64,000 bases of DNA from Psococerastis gibbosa (GCA_963971405.1 OZ020487.1:13985344-14049343), one strand, 5' to 3'; shown: positions 32,426-45,239, numbered from the stretch's first letter. Translations and numbers: made by a program. Notes: generated by a model not told the origin, from the sequence alone.

Positions 32426-32545
32426 GATGGCCAGGTGGTAGCGTGCTTGTACTTGTGCGAGTTCCTACACGCCATGCGACGCAGACTTGTCGTAACACAG
32501 GCACTAACCTATAGAGGCGATTGAAGAGGTAAATCGGATACATTC
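32426..32545 (+). repeat. family G dispersed repeat
   Basis: gatggccaggtggtagcgtg through cgccatgcgacgcagact to aatcggatacattcattaaa, matching 7540-7670 nearly throughout. Confidence 0.65.
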
Positions 32546-33203
32546 ATTAAATTAGAACGAAAATAACCTTTTATAAAAAAAAAAGTTAACTTCGTCAGAT
32601 TTAACTTTCCGGCTGTTGGTGGCCGTCAAGAAGTAACCAGCGGGGGGAGCCTTACGAGAGTAAAAAACTCCACAGGAAATTTAGATGCTATAAATTAGAT
32701 GAAATGTTCCTCTACATTTTATTTGCATTATTAATATCACTAATACCGTTCGGCCACCAGTTACAACAGACACTTAGGATGTCAGGTCGAAGGAGTTCCA
32801 TAACTGGCCAGTTGGTGTTCGTGAGTTCGTGACGGCCACATACTTAATTTCAAAGTGTATAGAAATATTTATTTTACTTTGTGACATCACATTTATGGCT
32901 TACGATCGATTTATATCCTGTGAATTTAGATTTTATTTAATTAAAAAATAAATAAAAAAAAACGCTTGGAAATGTTTCGGTAAAGAATAGTGGACACATT
33001 GGAACATGGCGGCGCCGCGCAGAAGACCTTCCCGATGACTTTTAAGAGCAAGGGCCTTAAAAACACGGTTTATACATAACCAAAGTCTTGCAGAAGGGAC
33101 AGATTTAAAATCCAACCTTTGCGTCGTAATCAATCGGTACATATGCCTTTATTCATGCAAATAAAATTATCGGGATTGACTGGGGGCTGACACGTGTTCC
33201 TAA

Positions 33204-34016
33204 GGCTATTATTACACTTGTCAATTTTTCTTCAATTTTGATGAATGTCATTGACGGAAAATCATCAATGTTGCATTTAAATTTTTACACCTCATTCCAC
33301 TTGTCTTCAATAATTTACCATTTTTGTTTTCAATTTTTTCCAGTTTTGTAAGTTTGCCCGCCGTCTTTCTTTTAATTTTATAATCTATAAGAAATTTTAT
33401 GCTATAAATTATGAAATAATTCAATTGTTCTCAAGAAATTAATTACAATAAAATTATTTATCATCTCCAGACGACGCAATTGTTTAATTTTAGTTTGTTA
33501 TTGTTTGCAAAGCGTGATTTTACTCTACGATTATTGATCAATTTTAACATGCGGATGTAAGGCGCCCATTCCACCGACCGGATAGGGCTATTTACAAAAA
33601 CGGTGACGAGGTAGCAGACATTCAAGACTTAGATGGCGTTTCCATCGACTTCGCATTGCAGAATGCAAATGACATTGACGGAAATTAGAATTTTTCTTTT
33701 TATAGAAATCTATTAAAATGTTTGTACTTAACATATCCCATGACGCCATTTTTTTAATTAATTATAGTTTGTTTGTGATTTTACTGTGTGATTATTGATC
33801 AATTTTAACTATGGTATAGAAGAAAATAAACATTTCCGTCAATTCTGCAATGCGAGGTCGGTGGAAACCCAGCCTAAGTCGTGAATGTCTGCTACCACGT
33901 CACTGTTTTTGTAAATAGCCCTAGCCGGTCGGTGGAATGGGTGCCTTAAAATGGAATAGAGTGAAGATAAAATCTCATCAATTATTGAAGAAAAATTGAC
34001 TAGTGGAATAGCCGGC
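33204..34016. mobile_element. family C-related element split by a family A MITE
   Basis: Left end ggctattattacacttgtc, right end gactagtggaatagccggc, flanked by TAA (33201-33203 and 34017-34019). Arms include ttcttcaa and its inverse. The family A copy 33561-33945 interrupts it, so this element inserted first. Confidence 0.75.
33561..33945. mobile_element. MITE family A copy nested in family C element
   Basis: Begins ggcgcccattccacc and ends ggtggaatgggtgcc. It sits inside the family C element 33204-34016, whose two halves continue on either side. Confidence 0.85.
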
Positions 34017-34456
34017 TAAAGCAATTTCTTAAGTCTTAACAAACATTAAAGTAGGTATAGTATTATTAATTAGCATATCATAAGGCTATAATAATATTTA
34101 CTAAATTTTACAAATTGAAATACAATATACAAAACAGTCTTAATTCTTCTTTCCAGCGGTTCCTTACAAAAATACAGGGTGATAAAAAAATCAACAACTT
34201 AGGCTATCACTTTTAATAGTCATTCTTTTTTTCCTATTATAATATCTCAACAATCCTTTCATTATTCTAATGCCAACAACAATTTTCTAATGATTTTTCT
34301 CTCCATTGCCTAGTCTCTAAACTTTGCATTTTTTTAAGTACGAAATTTACTTAATTTATATTATACTTAGGGACGTTCAAATTCCAATAGATCATGCGTC
34401 CATTAAGCTAACTGTCAATTTTCATGTTCCGACAACCAAGCATAACAGAACTTTTA

Positions 34457-34506
34457 TTATTATTTTATTATTTTATTTTATTATTTTATTTTATTATATT
34501 ATTTTA
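34457..34506 (+). repeat. TTATT/ATTTT simple repeat
   Basis: Alternating ttattatttt units, adjacent to a family D repeat. Confidence 0.8.
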
Positions 34507-34690
34507 TGGAGGTACTGCCAACGGCCCCACGAATTTTCGGTCATGATTGGTATTGTTTCCGCAAGAATTTGGCGGTTGGCAAACTGTGTTGTCAACCTAC
34601 ACCGCGATTCTAGCGATAATGGACATGCTGAGACAAGCTTTCTACTGAACAATGTAACAGGTGTAAATGTGTCTAAGCCAGGTTCGGGTA
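34507..34690 (+). repeat. family D repeat
   Basis: Carries ggtattgtttccgcaagaat, gttgtcaacctacaccgcga and gataatggacatgctgagac. Preceded by a TTATT/ATTTT simple repeat (34457-34506). Confidence 0.7.
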
Positions 34691-35007
34691 CGATTTAAGC
34701 ATAGGTGAGAATAATTGTTGAAATTAACCAGATTTAGCTGTATTCTAACTCAAACTGAATTCCCCTAAATGGCATTTTTGGTTAGGATTGGCTGTCGTAT
34801 AGTGGTAATCGACATCTAGCCTACCAGACGTTTCACCGCATTAAACTCGAACACACCCCTTATTTCATCCATTTCTACTTAAGTCCACGTACTGGACAAA
34901 AATTCGGTTTTGTAACTTTTGTAAAGAAAAAAGAAAAAAAAAGATACCTACTGCTTGAACTCGTATGGTATTACAGTATGTATTTTCGACCTAAAATTGA
35001 CTCAGGA

Positions 35008-35130
35008 CTTGTAGAGTAGTGGTACAGACACCACTTTCACCCGAAAGGTTGTTGGTTCGAGTCCCACACTTGCTATATTTTCTGGTCATGCATCAGAATG
35101 CAGGAGATCCCGGACCTTCCTAGTTGAGAT
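35008..35130 (+). repeat. tRNA-derived SINE (family E), best-preserved head
   Basis: Box A tagagtagtgg at 35012-35022 matches the consensus at 10 of 11 positions. Box B ggttcgagtcc at 35054-35064 is perfect. The body then reads cacacttgct and attttctggtcatg, as in the copy at 241. Confidence 0.8.
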
Positions 35131-35324
35131 TACTTTATTTAAATCTCAATAAAATAATGTAACAATTAAACAATTTAATGACAACCATTGTACCATTGGC
35201 CTACTTGTAGAAAATGTAACACGACCGTGGTTGCCTAATTTAGAATTTTCAGGAGCTGCTCCTATTCAGCCGTCATTGGCAATCACGGATTCATTAGACT
35301 TTTAGACATAATTAAATAATTTTT

Positions 35325-35460
35325 ACCAACCTAGTGGAGCTATACAGCCCAGTCTTACACTCAACTAAGAAAGTCCAGCATCCCCTGCTTTACATGTCCT
35401 CCGAAGCCAGAGTGGGACTCCAAGTCTCGAACCATGTGAATGTGAATGTAAGAGTCCGTA
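35325..35460 (-). repeat. SINE family E fragment, minus strand
   Basis: Plus strand reads ggagctatacagcccagtct, cactcaactaag, catgtcctccgaagcc and ctcgaaccatgtg. That is the inverse of the body and part of the box B region. Confidence 0.6.
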
Positions 35461-35639
35461 CGGCTACACTTAATAATTTAAAGTTTAAACCGAATTTTCA
35501 GTCCAGGTCATGTACCCACCATTCCTGTACTCATTGTGTACCTAATTATTCCTACAAATTCAAACAGTCCTAAAAGACGGCTAGCTACCATTTGACTGAT
35601 TCCCGTAATATGGCAAAATTTATAATGTACGGCTGAATT

Positions 35640-36690
35640 CTACATCGGAGCGAAGGTGCAGATGGGTCATTCACTACCGCCAAAATATGTTTGAATTTCT
35701 GGCGCCTCCTGTGGAGCCTTTGAACCAATCAGAAAACCAATTGGCACGTCTTCTTTTTACAAGTCAGACCACGCTTTGGGCACTTCCAGACAACAATAAA
35801 TACCACCGTGGCTGGAAGGCGTACTCTGATTGGTGAAACGAAGTCGTGTCAATAGGCTACTTGACAGTTGTAACAATAAAATATAAAATGTGCTAGCCTG
35901 TTGTGCTGACAATTGTCCTAAATGGAATAATAATAATTCACTTTGAACAGCTAGGTCCAAAGGTGACACACGTGTGCACCAGTGTACCTATGGCCTACTG
36001 TCATCAATGTGCGTCATTACTAGCCAATCAGAGCGCTAGCTACATGTCTTTTAGACTACTGATGGGTAGGCTCCCTGAAGTGATAAAAGACATGTAACGG
36101 CGATTTAGAGGACAATTGGCAAGGAATTCGAAGACAAGCAGCTGCCATAATGCTATTAGGCTAAGTGTTTCATAATATATTAATTATTTAATCATTTAAG
36201 TCTCTTTTATATGCAGCCTCCTTCATGGTAAGGTAGACCATAACAAGCCTAGATAAGGTTAAACAATTTTGGGTGAAAAATTGTAAACATTAAAAATAAA
36301 TAAATAAATGTCGGTGTTTCTAACTGTGGATTACTAGAGCCAAAACGTTAGTAGACACTGGAAACAAGGATGTGACGTCACTACCAATACAACTGCGCCA
36401 AGTTCCCAACTGGCGGATACTCCTCACGTGACCCCCTTTTTAACCGTCAAACTTAAATTTATGGGGAAACAGATTTCTCCTATACTAAATAACGTTTTTT
36501 TAGGAAAATAAATTTTAAGGGTATAGAATAAATCTACTAAATAATGCATTAAAATAGGTTTTCAAAAATTGTCATGTAGCCCATTGGCCGAAGCTCCGAT
36601 TGGTCGAAGAAAGCAAGTGGCACCAGAAATTCCAAAACAAATATCGTTGGCGGTAGCGAATGGCCCGTCTCTCCTGTAGAATATGAAGAA
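35640..36690. repeat. outer inverted repeat around the 35.9 kb element
   Basis: Left arm: cattcactaccgccaaaata, gaatttctggcgcc, aaccaatcag. Right arm, inverted: gattggtcgaagaaa, ggcaccagaaattcc, ggcggtagcgaatg. The AGGCTACTTGAC element lies between. Confidence 0.6.
35854..36582. mobile_element. TIR element, related to 30477-30896
   Basis: Left end aggctacttgacagttgtaa, right end attgtcatgtagccc. Shared interior ctgtggattactagagccaa and ttaaccgtcaaac. About 300 bp longer than the other copy. Flanking DNA on both sides (35640-35760 and 36590-36690) is itself inverted, so it sits inside an older foldback. Confidence 0.65.
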
Positions 36691-36834
36691 CTCTAATATA
36701 CGGTGTGATCAGTCTACGATATATTTCGAAACTCATGCCGAGGAAAAAATTAAAATTTTCATTGTTAAAGCTTACCATTTGAAGGAACAGGAAACCCGGG
36801 CTAATAGGCCGCGGTCGATCTGACAGCGTACTAA

Positions 36835-37056
36835 GGCGGCTATTCCACTGACGTGCATTTTCAATGGGACTGTGTCATGACGTGATAGCAGACATCAATA
36901 ATAAGTCTCTGCCATATATTATAACTTAATTTATAAAAGATAAGTTAAGTATCTACATAAGAGTCTCCTTAAAATATGGCAGAGACTTATTAATGATGTC
37001 TGCTACCACGTCATGACACATTCACATTGAAAATGCACGTCGGTGGAATAGCCGCC
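36835..37056. mobile_element. MITE family C copy
   Basis: 222 bp, start ggcggctattccac, end gtggaatagccgcc, perfect TAA target duplication (36832-36834 and 37057-37059). The inner arms carry agtctctgccatat and its inverse, sharing the centre with 24140-24410. Confidence 0.87.
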
Positions 37057-37059
37057 TAA

Positions 37060-38229
37060 TCCAAACGTTTTGTCAACTACTTAGCTTCCGGGACACAATA
37101 TTCCATAGTCTTGGCAGTGCCACTGAAGATGTTGACCGCAGTTGACGAATGGTTTGGAACTACTCTTTCAGTCCATTAGACCGGATTCTCCTTATATCTG
37201 AAATCCTTTGTGGTTTGTAATGATGACTATTTCCAAGGAAATTTATACCTATTGTCAAATGGTGGCCATCCATCTTAACATACTCGTACCTATATAGGTA
37301 TACATTACATGTGGGGCAATTTTTAGCCCTGGCTTATATTCCCCATAGTCATTGGGACAAAAATAAATATGCATATAATATGTATACAGTATATGTAAAT
37401 GCAGAATTTAAACTTGAAATATGTATTAGGAAGATATCGACCGTAGAAAATTGTCACTCCCAAATCTTTAGATAATTTACTACGCCCACGAAAGTACGGC
37501 AATAAAACATTTGTACTATACAAGTAGTATACAGGTGGAAAGGCAACTATTTTATAAATTCAATTAACGTTTTTTCAATTGAATATATATAGTAATTATC
37601 TGCAACTTCAACTTGTACTATTGTACTTCTTTGTTTTATCTTCGTAGTAAATTAAATAAGCAAGTGTCCTATTGATGACTGACAGATAGACTTCAGTTTG
37701 GAGTAAATATTTTTTATGGTCCATATCCTCTCGAGGGTAACATAAGTTAAGTAATAAATTATTAATTAACCAGCAGCTTTCATTCTGACAACTAAGCACC
37801 CCTTGGTTTTCTTAATTATTGACTTGCAATTCCTTTATTAAAGGTATTATACAGTATTTTGACGATAAGTCTGTATTATGAATACGGTATCGGTAACATT
37901 AACTTTAGCTTAAAAGATGGCAGTAATGATATTGTACTAGAGATGATGATTTTATTCGCATCCATATGCTAAGAACTGGAAGTGGTGCATTACCGTTGGA
38001 AAATAAAGTTAAATTAAGGGCGGTTCCCACCATTTCCTTGCAAACGCTGCTGAGAGTTTTTCAATATATATTAGGCTACCTAACTTTGTATTTTTACAGA
38101 AACTTAAAAAACTGGCCAAACAGTGGCAATATAGGTACTGTATCAGTATACAGGAGCACAGATTCTACTTTAAATTATGATAGCTCAGTTGTGAATTTTT
38201 CATTAGCAATTGGACATAAATAAATAAAG
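37060..38229. other. intergenic stretch
   Basis: 37090-37160 (cagtgccactgaagatgttg) resembles 23240-23335; otherwise unrecognised. Both follow other repeats and may be element remnants. Confidence 0.45.
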
Positions 38230-39075
38230 AACCGGTCCGAGTTTACTCGAACATACTTTCCAATTTATCAAGTAGTAAATTTTACCTAGAGAAAATGAGT
38301 AATTTCATGGTAAATAATTTTCTTATAGTTAAATTTCGGGCACCTCGGGGGGGGGGGGGGGGGCTTGTTCACCTGACGTCACTGGACGTGAGGTAGATTC
38401 TAGATAGGTCAGGCCAACAAATTACCACACAGCAATAATGGCAGGGCACGCAATGCATTTGACCGTGAATTTTCTATCATTTTTTCAAAAACATTTTTTT
38501 TGCACATAACCGAATAATTTTTTTGGGAAAGCAACCTATCCGGTTTCGTTACTCAATTTAACACCTAAATCATGCCTGAAGGTAGAAATCATCGTTTCAC
38601 AGAAAAATTATTTTTTAGTCAGTTGTCATTAAAATGTAGTTATTTTTATTTTTTTACCCCCAGAAGCAAACTATCAAGGGGCAAGCGACCCCTCGCATTT
38701 TGTCAACAATAATAACGAATACAATATATGTGAATTTAAAAGAAATCGTTGTAGCCGTTTTCGAGAAATAATTTTTTTAGACGTATTTTTGGAGTTTTTT
38801 GAGAATAAAACCCCCCCAAATTGAGTTAGCCCAAAATAAAAATAAAAAAGATCTCGAGGTATGATTTTTGCGAACCTACATGTCGAATTTCATCAAAATT
38901 GACCGAATAGTTTGCTCGGAAATCGACGAACAGACAGACAGAGCGACAGACAGACAGACAGACATTTCGAAAAAAACACTTTTGGGTTTCTGGGACCGCA
39001 AAACTTGTAAATCCGTTGAAATCTCGGAATCGAAAATTTCGACCATCACAAAGCTTTCCTTATACTACGTATGAA
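38230..39075 (-). repeat. family F dispersed element, minus strand
   Basis: Starts gaaccggtccgagtttactc, has a long G run at about 38348-38363, cccccagaagcaaactatc and a GACA-rich microsatellite (38935-38963). It ends gaaaatttcgaccatcacaa. It mirrors 1985-2856 over its whole length. Confidence 0.75.
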
Positions 39076-39109
39076 TTGGAAAGCAATAAATAAATAAATA
39101 ATGAGTTTT

Positions 39110-39275
39110 CTTCTCTTACTAAGCCTACGTCTAGCGGAGTTATGGCTATAAAGCTCTCTCTTACACTCAACTAGGGAGACCCGGGACCGCCTGCTTTACA
39201 TGCCCTCCAAAGCATGGCCAGAAAATGTAGAAAGTGTGGGACTCGAACCAACAACCTTTCAGGTCAAGGTGCGAT
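39110..39275 (-). repeat. tRNA-derived SINE (family E), minus strand
   Basis: The reverse complement shows box B ggttcgagtcc (39239-39249) and the same body ending in the 3' stretch gagagagctttatagcc. The box A end is degraded. Confidence 0.75.
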
Positions 39276-40159
39276 TTACAATTTCAAGTGACAAATCACC
39301 TTTTGTATACATGCTCCTTACGTACGAGTGAGTCATAAGTGATATCCATACTAAACTGCGGTGGTAGACCTCAGGGACGTCCCCAAAGGATCCGCCCCTG
39401 GTAGGTCAACTTTCATATTTTCCATCAGTAAGAAAATAACAGATTAAATTTTCATTGGACAATAAAACGCAGCTTTCAACAATAAAGCTACAAACTTTCC
39501 CTCACAAATGCGTTCAATCTGCGCACAGTTGTGTAATTGAACGAGTGCTAATAAATTTACTAAATACACAAGCTCATTTCAAATTGCGTAACTTAATTTT
39601 CCAACTTTTATAATTGACTGAGAAAATTTCTCAGCTATTTTCTTTTTCTGCACAACTCACAGTCGACTGCACTCTTTGGTACAATCAAATTCAAATATAA
39701 TACACATAGAATTATTGTTTTTGTGTCATACCAATTTTACATTTACAGTGTAGACCTATAAAGGCTTAATTTTCAGCGATCAGAAGCATATAAGTATGTA
39801 ATATACAGTTACATTTCAAATTTTGAAGGGTCAGAGGGTCCGGTCCATCTATAGGCAGGAGAGTTTCTTGGATTAAATTTGGGGAGTTTTAATTTGTTTT
39901 GATGAGTTAAAAAATAAGCTATATTAGCTATTAGCAATAAATAATTCTTATTTCATAAGGTAAGCATGGACATTAGATGTCGATGGGGAAGTTACTGATT
40001 TACTGGTACCTATATATAGGTAAATAATTTAAGGGCCCGCTCGAGTAAAGAACCTCCGACAAAGCGTCATTCAAAAGCACTTTGTTAAAAAAAAGTGCTA
40101 GCATCAAAATGGGACCATAAAATTAATTAATTAATTAACTTTTTAATTTAAATAAATAA

Positions 40160-40312
40160 ATATTGACTTTTTTGTTCTATTACTAAGCCAACCTTGCGGA
40201 GTTAGGGCCTGTTTTACATGCCCTCCGAAGCATGGCCAGAAAATGTAGCAAGTGTGGGACTCAAACAACAACCTTTCGGGTGAAAGTCGGAGTCCATACC
40301 ACTACTCTACAT
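40160..40312 (-). repeat. tRNA-derived SINE (family E), minus strand
   Basis: Inverse of the 35008 copy: tagagtagtggtat head at about 40296-40310, a damaged box B (ggactcaaac on plus) and the body with ggccatgcttcggagggcat. It is preceded by a short AT-rich tail. Confidence 0.7.
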
Positions 40313-40319
40313 GTCCTGA

Positions 40320-41830
40320 CCATAACTTGCTGCATTGTCTGCTGTGTCAGATAATAGGCCATGATAGCTGGTTTCAGTGGTTGTGACCCTTGACCCTTCA
40401 ATGAAAAATAATATGTGTATAGTTTATACACTACATGGAACAGCAAAACAGCCATATAGGCTACAGTAGATTTCCTATATCTATAGTATAACATTTATGG
40501 GGAATGCTAAAATTGTATAATTCTATGAACCTAATTCTTAATTGAAAAGAGAGAAAATAGGCTTGTTATACTGTGTAATGTACTGTACTGTACGTATTAG
40601 ACCTATAGTTACTAGTACTATTTCAATTTTCAAGTAATTTCAAGTGAATATAATATGGAAATAGGGTATTTAATGCGTACCGTATATATACCGTATAGCC
40701 TATATACACGTTCATAGAATCACACAACCTGTAAATAATTTTAGATATTTTTTCTAAAAATAGTCTTTTAACATAAAAACATGATTACCTATGCTACCTA
40801 TTAAATTAAGCTTGGCTCGTACGGAAATAAAACAATTTTGCCTCAAAATTTTAAGGCTTTAATTCTGATTTTGAATGAGAGCCTTGGTCTTAAATATATT
40901 GGGAACTATTTGCTTCGATTTTATACGCTAATGCACCTTAGGTACATATAAATAAAATTAATGTAAAAAAACAATTGTTAAAACTAACAAGATTTCCTCT
41001 AGCACAAAACTAGCCTACAGGCTATCTGAAAACTGCATACAAAAAATTAAGTAAAAAATCTTACCACTATCGATGTGCCTAAACCATTTTACTTTAAAAT
41101 TAACAAATTACATGGTACGATCAGTCGTTTATGTGGTTCTATGTTTTTATATAAAAAGATGTCTAAATTACAAGTTACAGTTGAGTAAGTTCAGAATTAA
41201 AATCATATTTTCATCCGTCCATTGTAACATGGTATCAGTGTGGATGAAAATAGCGGCGTACTTTATTTTATTTTTTTTTCGTTGTTCAAGTAGCATAGAA
41301 ATTTTTTAAATTGTTGTGAACTATTTTGAGAATAAGCACACAAAAATGGGAACTATAGTATTAAAGCCATATTATACGTGAGCATTTTACATTTTTATGA
41401 TTCTCAAAACCCGGAAATCCGGAAGATAATTTGCCCCTGTAACGATTTACTCTAGCCCAAAATATGGGAACTTTTTAATCGTCAAAGAGACAGTCAGAGT
41501 GGTCCTAATTAGCTGAGATTCCAATTTTTTTTGTTAACAACGAATGAGGTCATTTTGATGAAATTAATAAAATTCCTCGTTTCACAGCCGCAAATATATG
41601 AAAATTATGGCAGTATGAAATACTGTATTCATAAAAAATATAAGCTCTCTCCATATGCAGACTATTTACCACAATGATTTACGACTTTTTTTTTGCAATC
41701 AGGATTATCTTTTTACACTTATTATCACTTATTATCTTTTAACACTTTATCGTCTTTTTCTATGGATCGAGTAGCATAATAATTAATTCTTCATTCGAAT
41801 CCGGCCGTGAAAGCCTTTGCTGTTACAGAA
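40320..41830. other. AT-rich intergenic stretch
   Basis: No gene or repeat family recognised apart from short TACCGTA-type motifs (40675-40700). Confidence 0.5.
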
Positions 41831-41974
41831 GCCTGATAGAGGCGATAATAATACCGGTATTTATTTAATCCCCTGGTATTAAAAATGTAAACAAGATAAT
41901 TTTATAATGGAAAGTGCTATTCAAAATTTGTTTGTTTACAGTTATAATCCCGGTATTATAATCGCCTCGATCAG
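41831..41974. mobile_element. small foldback element
   Basis: cctgatagaggcgataataa at the left and its near-inverse ataatcgcctcgatcagg at the right, 144 bp. The interior gataattttataatggaaag and gtgctattcaaaatttgttt is nearly identical in 56848-56997. Confidence 0.78.
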
Positions 41975-42156
41975 GCTGCAGTAGCATAATAATTATTGAA
42001 ATGAGAAAATGAATAGTAGAATTTACTGTGACAGTTCATTGTATACCTAGGGCCTATTTATTACAAATTTTTCATAAATCATAAGATTATTTCATATTTT
42101 TTCGGCTGCGTAACTATGAATTAATTAATTAATATTTTGAAATCTCTACCTTAAAA

Positions 42157-42565
42157 TTGTACGTTCCGTGGGAAATTGGCAGCCCGAAATTTAATAATTT
42201 TTATTTTTTGTTAATTAACTAAGCAAGTTATTAAAATATTAGTTCATTTCAGTTGTAGAAAACAAGTTTATGCAGCAAATAATAGGGCACTGGTACCGGT
42301 ACTATTATAATTTTTAATTTTGTAGTTTTTTCATGGTATCTATTTTGCGTGAAATTTAAGCCCTCAATCATTTTTATTAAAAAGGTACAGTCCCAAAAAT
42401 TAAAAATAGCCTATTTATAATATGCATGTCTTCTTCAACTTAAATGAGCCAAATCTCTAATATTTGTTAATTAAAAATAAATAAATAATAAGAAGTCTGT
42501 TAAAACAACAGATTTTGGGGTAGGGATTTATATATTTCCTACGGGACGTACACTCTTAACAAATG
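42157..42565. mobile_element. TIR element family T copy
   Basis: Left end gtacgttccgtgggaaattg and right end tttcctacgggacgtacact are inverted repeats. The interior has gttagttcatttcagttgta and attatgcatgtc. Related to 55782-56160 and more distantly to 21053-21386. Confidence 0.7.
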
Positions 42566-43049
42566 TTTCCACTGAAAACTAAATGCTCTGAAATAGGCGA
42601 ATTCGTGGCACCCGAAAATAAATAATTGGCAAATAATTTGCCACAGAGTTCGTAGCCATTCCAACCCAGAGAACTCAGGGAACTTGTAGCACTTTCAGTT
42701 AATAAATGCACCATAGTTTTTAGAGATCCCACTAAAAGCTGCTTTGCTGCAGCTTTACTTAGCTCCGAATGATTTTACTTTAAAAGAGAAGGGGCTTAAA
42801 AGCAAGGAAGGATGCATTATTAATGCGTATATTGTATGAGCTCAATCTACAATATCTTTACCATATATATATACGGTATCCGTTGAGCTTAGTTGAAGGG
42901 AATTTTCCCTTACAGCATCAGCCGTAGCACCAACACAAAACTAACCCAGAGGCTTGTAAAAATATAAACAATGGTTTTTTTTTCTAGTTACAGGCCCATC
43001 ATATTCCGCCTGTGTTTAGCTTGCGTAACAATGGGGTTATGGGTTGTAA

Positions 43050-43444
43050 GGCGCATATTCCACCGATCGGCTAGGGCTAAATACAAATACGGTGACGTGG
43101 TAACAGACCTTTAAGACTTAGTCGGGGTTTCCATCGACCTCGCATTGCAAAATGCAAATGACATTGACGGAAATGTTTGTTTTTCTTTTTATAGAAATCT
43201 ATTAAAATGTTTGTAATTAACATATCCCATGACGCCATTTTTTAATTTTAGTTTGTTTGTTAGTGATTTTACTGTATGATCATTGATCAATTTTAACTAT
43301 GGCATAGAGTAAAACAAACATTTCCGTCAATGTCATTTGCATTCTGCAATGCGAGGTCGGTGGAAACCCCGACTAAGTCTTGAATGTCTGCTACCACGTC
43401 ACCGTATTTGTATTTAGCCCTAGCCGGTCGATGGAATAAGCGTC
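43050..43444. mobile_element. MITE family A copy
   Basis: About 395 bp, start ggcgcatattccacc, end gatggaataagcgtc, flanked by perfect TAA duplications (43047-43049 and 43445-43447). The arms are nearly 140 bp and well preserved, suggesting a recent insertion. Confidence 0.9.
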
Positions 43445-43507
43445 TAAGGGAACTTCGCTACTGCTAGTATCACCGCACGATGGTGCACGCGTAGACAATT
43501 TATATTT

Positions 43508-44063
43508 AAGGCCCGGTACACATGGACAATTGCCCCGGTCGCGATTTGCCGATGTCTATTCCATTGTAGGGAGAGGGCTTGATGATTGGTCCATGCAAAA
43601 CCACAGAGTCTAATTCAGATGATTTCTATGATCTGGCGTGTCTAGGGAAAAACTGTTCAGTTTTGTGCGCCAGCTGGCAAAATCGTCGAGAAGTCGACAA
43701 GAAATCTTCTGCTAGCCCTATGACTACATTAGAAAATCATCCCGTGGTTGGAGACCGTTATCAATATGGCTGCTAGTGTAGCCTGCACAAGATAAGTACG
43801 CAATTTGGCGGGGAAAGCCTATGATACGTGTAGCCTGCACAAGCTAAGTACAGAGTTTTTGACCGGGTCCAGGTATCCGTTCTGCTATGCTGCAATGTGT
43901 AAGACTTCGATATTTTTTGCGTTGGTACTTATCTCTGATAGTTGGTTTATGGTTAACGAGTGCCTCGTAAGGCATATTATGGCTCCCGCCACTCCAGTTA
44001 ATGTATTTATACATTTCTATGTGGAAAATACGTTGGCAGATCACGTCTGTATCCGGCCTTAGA
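43508..44063. mobile_element. probable non-autonomous DNA element, TAAGGCC ends
   Basis: The left end taaggcccggtacacatgga and the right end (gtctgtatccggcctta, 44047-44063) form imperfect terminal inverted repeats. Related DNA is at 18471-18640. No transposase frame. Confidence 0.45.
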
Positions 44064-44219
44064 GACAATCGGACGCCTCACAGTCTGTTTAAAAAAAAAT
44101 CACATCCATTTGCACATTTGCACAAATATCGATCGTGGAGCTATAAACGTGATGCCATAAAGCAGATGATACAGCAGGCCTACTATGCTACTATGCATAG
44201 ATGCATTTTGAAACATAGA

Positions 44220-44340
44220 ATGTGGCTGACCTTAACACCAATTAGCCACAGTTCCAGAACTCCTTCGACGTGACATCCACAGTGTCCGTTATTTTACATA
44301 TGACGTTCAGTTACTGTTCGATGCTAGTGACGGCCACATA
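44220..44340. mobile_element. family H small element
   Basis: Ends atgtggctgacct and gtgacggccacata are imperfect inverted repeats, 121 bp. Related DNA: 16440-16580, 22046-22165 and, inverted, 32745-32850 (gtggccgtcac, caccgattggtcac). Confidence 0.5.
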
Positions 44341-45239
44341 ATGTACAATGTGCCTATTAAAATTTAGAGGAAAATTTCTTTTCTACGATCGATATTTTTT
44401 CCAAAGAAATTTGATTTTTTATACCCGACTTCGTCTCTACTTGTGTTTAGTTTATTGTAATTTATCGTAATCCCCAGAGCTAAATTCAGACAACTTATCC
44501 TTTTGCTTTCATGCTACGCCTGCTGGTAGTCTTGTATTTTGCTGCCGCGCTAAGCTAAAACAGGTTAACTTAAAAAGGAAAGGTAATTATCAGAGAAAAA
44601 TTGTTTCTTTTAGTTCAGCAAAGCAAAGGGACTTGTGAAGACGTTTGGTGTGTGGAAATTGTTTTTTTTTAGTAATTAAAAGTTTTTGTCATCAGTATAC
44701 AATATTACACGATTTTCATTGTTTTAATAAGAAAATGGAGTTAGGGTCTTTTAACTGAAATTTTGTATAATTTGCTGCTTTGAGATATGGACTAGGCTAT
44801 ATGGATTGGCGGAAGCAAGGGCACAAGGAAGAAGACCCATCGTCAGACCGAGGACTACCCTAGAGGAAAGGATTGAACAACTCGCTGGAGCAAGAGGGAA
44901 AACAATGGCCGAGCTCACTGCCTGTCTTTTACTGCTGTAACCATACCATTGGTCACGGCTTCATGGACATGGCAAAATCAAACCACATGAGAATTTTTCT
45001 CTGAATAATCCAAATTATGGCTACATTCAGAAGCCCGTATTCTCTAACATGATGCTTTACAGGGGCTATGTAATCTTGTCCCACTGCAGCAATGGAGATA
45101 GTACTGGACTTCCCACCCCTCCATGTTGCAGTGGAAACTTCAGCAGAAATGGCATTACTAGGAGTGGAAGGGCAATTAAGAGAGACTCAGCCTCTCTGAC
45201 TACGTCTGACCACTGCCTGGATATGCCAAGCGATAGAAT

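Noticed and set aside
35008-35080. tRNA gene from perfect box B
   Set aside because: No acceptor stem or anticodon arm; the same body repeats elsewhere.
44800-44940. Possible coding stretch RRPIVRPRTTLEERIEQLAG
   Set aside because: Looks faintly transposon-like, but no family could be named and the frame soon stops.
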